Source of the DNA: Portulaca oleracea
Taxonomy: Eukaryota > Streptophyta > Magnoliopsida > Caryophyllales > Portulacaceae
Direction: 5' to 3'
Assembly: GCA_029582165.1 (NCBI GenBank)
Contig: CM055888.1
Location: 35,636,908 to 35,700,907 of the forward strand
Length of the DNA: 64,000 nt
The number at the start of each line of letters is the position of its first letter. The first letter of the stretch is position 1. The notes below the pieces were generated by a model. The model was not told the DNA's origin. It made no database searches and saw only the letters and a list, made by a program, of their open reading frames with translations. The position numbers were made by a program, and so were the translations under genes. Below are positions 63,329-64,000 of this stretch, piece after piece.

Positions 63329-64000
63329 ATGGCTTTCGAAAGAAAACTCAACTCATGGATGAACACACTCACCAAACCCGAAAAATGACTCCTCACATAC
63401 TATAATTTGTCCTTGATTCTAAGCGTGAAACAAGTGAAGATCGATTGGGTGTTTCTTAAGGCGGCCCTAACCTTTTGGGACTCCAAATTCCATGTCTTTC
63501 ACTTCTCTTGGAATGGACTGTGTCCCCTTCCAGAAGAGTGGGCTTGTATGCTCAAATTCAATCTTTATGCTCCACCTACAACTCCTCCTCTTGCTCACAA
63601 TTACCATGAAAAATCCGAGGAACTGACGAACTTCAACCACCGGGCACTAGGACATATTCTGCTGGATAATATGGTCAATTTGCAAGCCCTAGTGGAGTTC
63701 TTTCAATTGCCAGAGGCGCTCAGACTCAATCCGACTTTACGACTGCGAGGTTTGGTTTTCTACATTTTAGCTGAATATTTATTTTATCACGGGGGTTCGG
63801 GTTTTGCTCCTCTTTCTCTTATCCAAATTGTAGATGAGATGTCCTAGGGTTACAACCCTACTCCGATGATGATTGCGGAGACCCTTCTTGGCCTTGATAC
63901 ATGGACCACTAGACAAACCTTCCGCGGAAGCCTCCTTGCTCTTCAAGTGAGTATCGACACTTCTCTGTTTTTTTTCATTACTTTCTTATTTTTTTATTTT
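63329..64000 (+). pseudogene. Tat-1 antisense gene 2 (DUF7745/PMD-like), exon 1, two stops, cut by window end
   Basis: Exon 1 63329-63946 has exactly the 618 bases of the Tat-2 exon and the same donor (CTTCAA/GTGAGT), but TGA at 63386-63388 (Arg codon in Tat-2) and TAG at 63845-63847. No indel. The lack of frameshifts over 618 bases contrasts with the decayed gene 1 beside it. Confidence 0.75.

Larger units (their letters stand above)
60282..64000 (-). mobile_element. Tat-1, right part: antisense genes 1 and 2
   Basis: Resumes Tat-1 after Tat-2. It mirrors 34600-38280 of Tat-2 throughout, with the same gene order, spacing and promoters. Extends past the window edge, where integrase should follow. 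Confidence 0.75.

Noticed and set aside
1..64000. CRISPR array, rRNA, operon structure
   Set aside because: No spacer-repeat array or rRNA sequence; repeats present are transposon tandem units, and gene structure is plant-type with introns and TATA boxes.

Overview
The window is intergenic DNA of a flowering plant, probably a eudicot (weakly supported). It consists almost entirely of transposable elements inserted into one another. Evidence is plant-type LTR retrotransposons (Tat/Ogre-like and Athila-like Ty3/gypsy, a chromovirus, a Ty1/copia-like element), hAT, CACTA and Mutator-type DNA transposons, TATA boxes, GT-AG introns and a captured LOB-domain gene piece. I see no intact single-copy host gene, no rRNA or tRNA gene, and no bacterial feature.

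Layout, with my own working names. 1-3911: left end of an Athila-like element on the minus strand (Ath-1: unrecognised 439-codon ORF, primer-binding site, LTR). 3912-9543: remnant of a Tat-like minus-strand element (Tat-0) without visible gag or pol, with two tandem-repeat arrays, PBS and the first 260 bp of its LTR. 9544-14313: copia-like plus-strand element (Cop-1) inserted in that LTR; it carries a Pack-MULE (10428-11546) holding a LOB-domain fragment. 14314-17436 and 60282-64000: Tat-1 (minus), inserted in Cop-1. 17437-60281: Tat-2 (minus), inserted in an antisense gene of Tat-1 with target duplication GAGAG.

Inside Tat-2 lie: a plus-strand solo LTR (19447-22727) carrying a hAT element and a TIR element; a deleted chromovirus (Chr-1, 23185-33966, TSD TGACC); an Athila-like element (Ath-2, 40742 to about 52405); a hAT element (52717-54263, TSD ATCATGAT) with a CACTA element inside it (52752-53623, TSD GAC); and an AT-rich Mutator-like MITE in the 5' LTR (59146-60186). 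Nesting reaches six levels: Tat-0, Cop-1, Tat-1, Tat-2, hAT, CACTA.

The most interesting system is in the Tat elements. Between integrase and 3' LTR, both Tat-1 and Tat-2 carry two genes in antisense to gag-pol. One is an intron-containing plant-mobile-domain gene, the other a one-intron gene resembling the DUF7745/plant-mobile-domain group. Each has its own TATA box and poly(A) signal. The second gene is open over its full length in Tat-2 (406 codons). Three further architectural signals recur: a perfect 22-bp palindrome (two G-boxes around W-box cores) upstream of the TATA box in all Tat LTRs long enough to show it; inverted-repeat motif arrays about 70-110 bp upstream of the TATA box in three other LTR families; and reuse of the Ath-2 LTR motif array ahead of its 3' ORF. 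All readings are by eye from the sequence and memory of families; no search was run.
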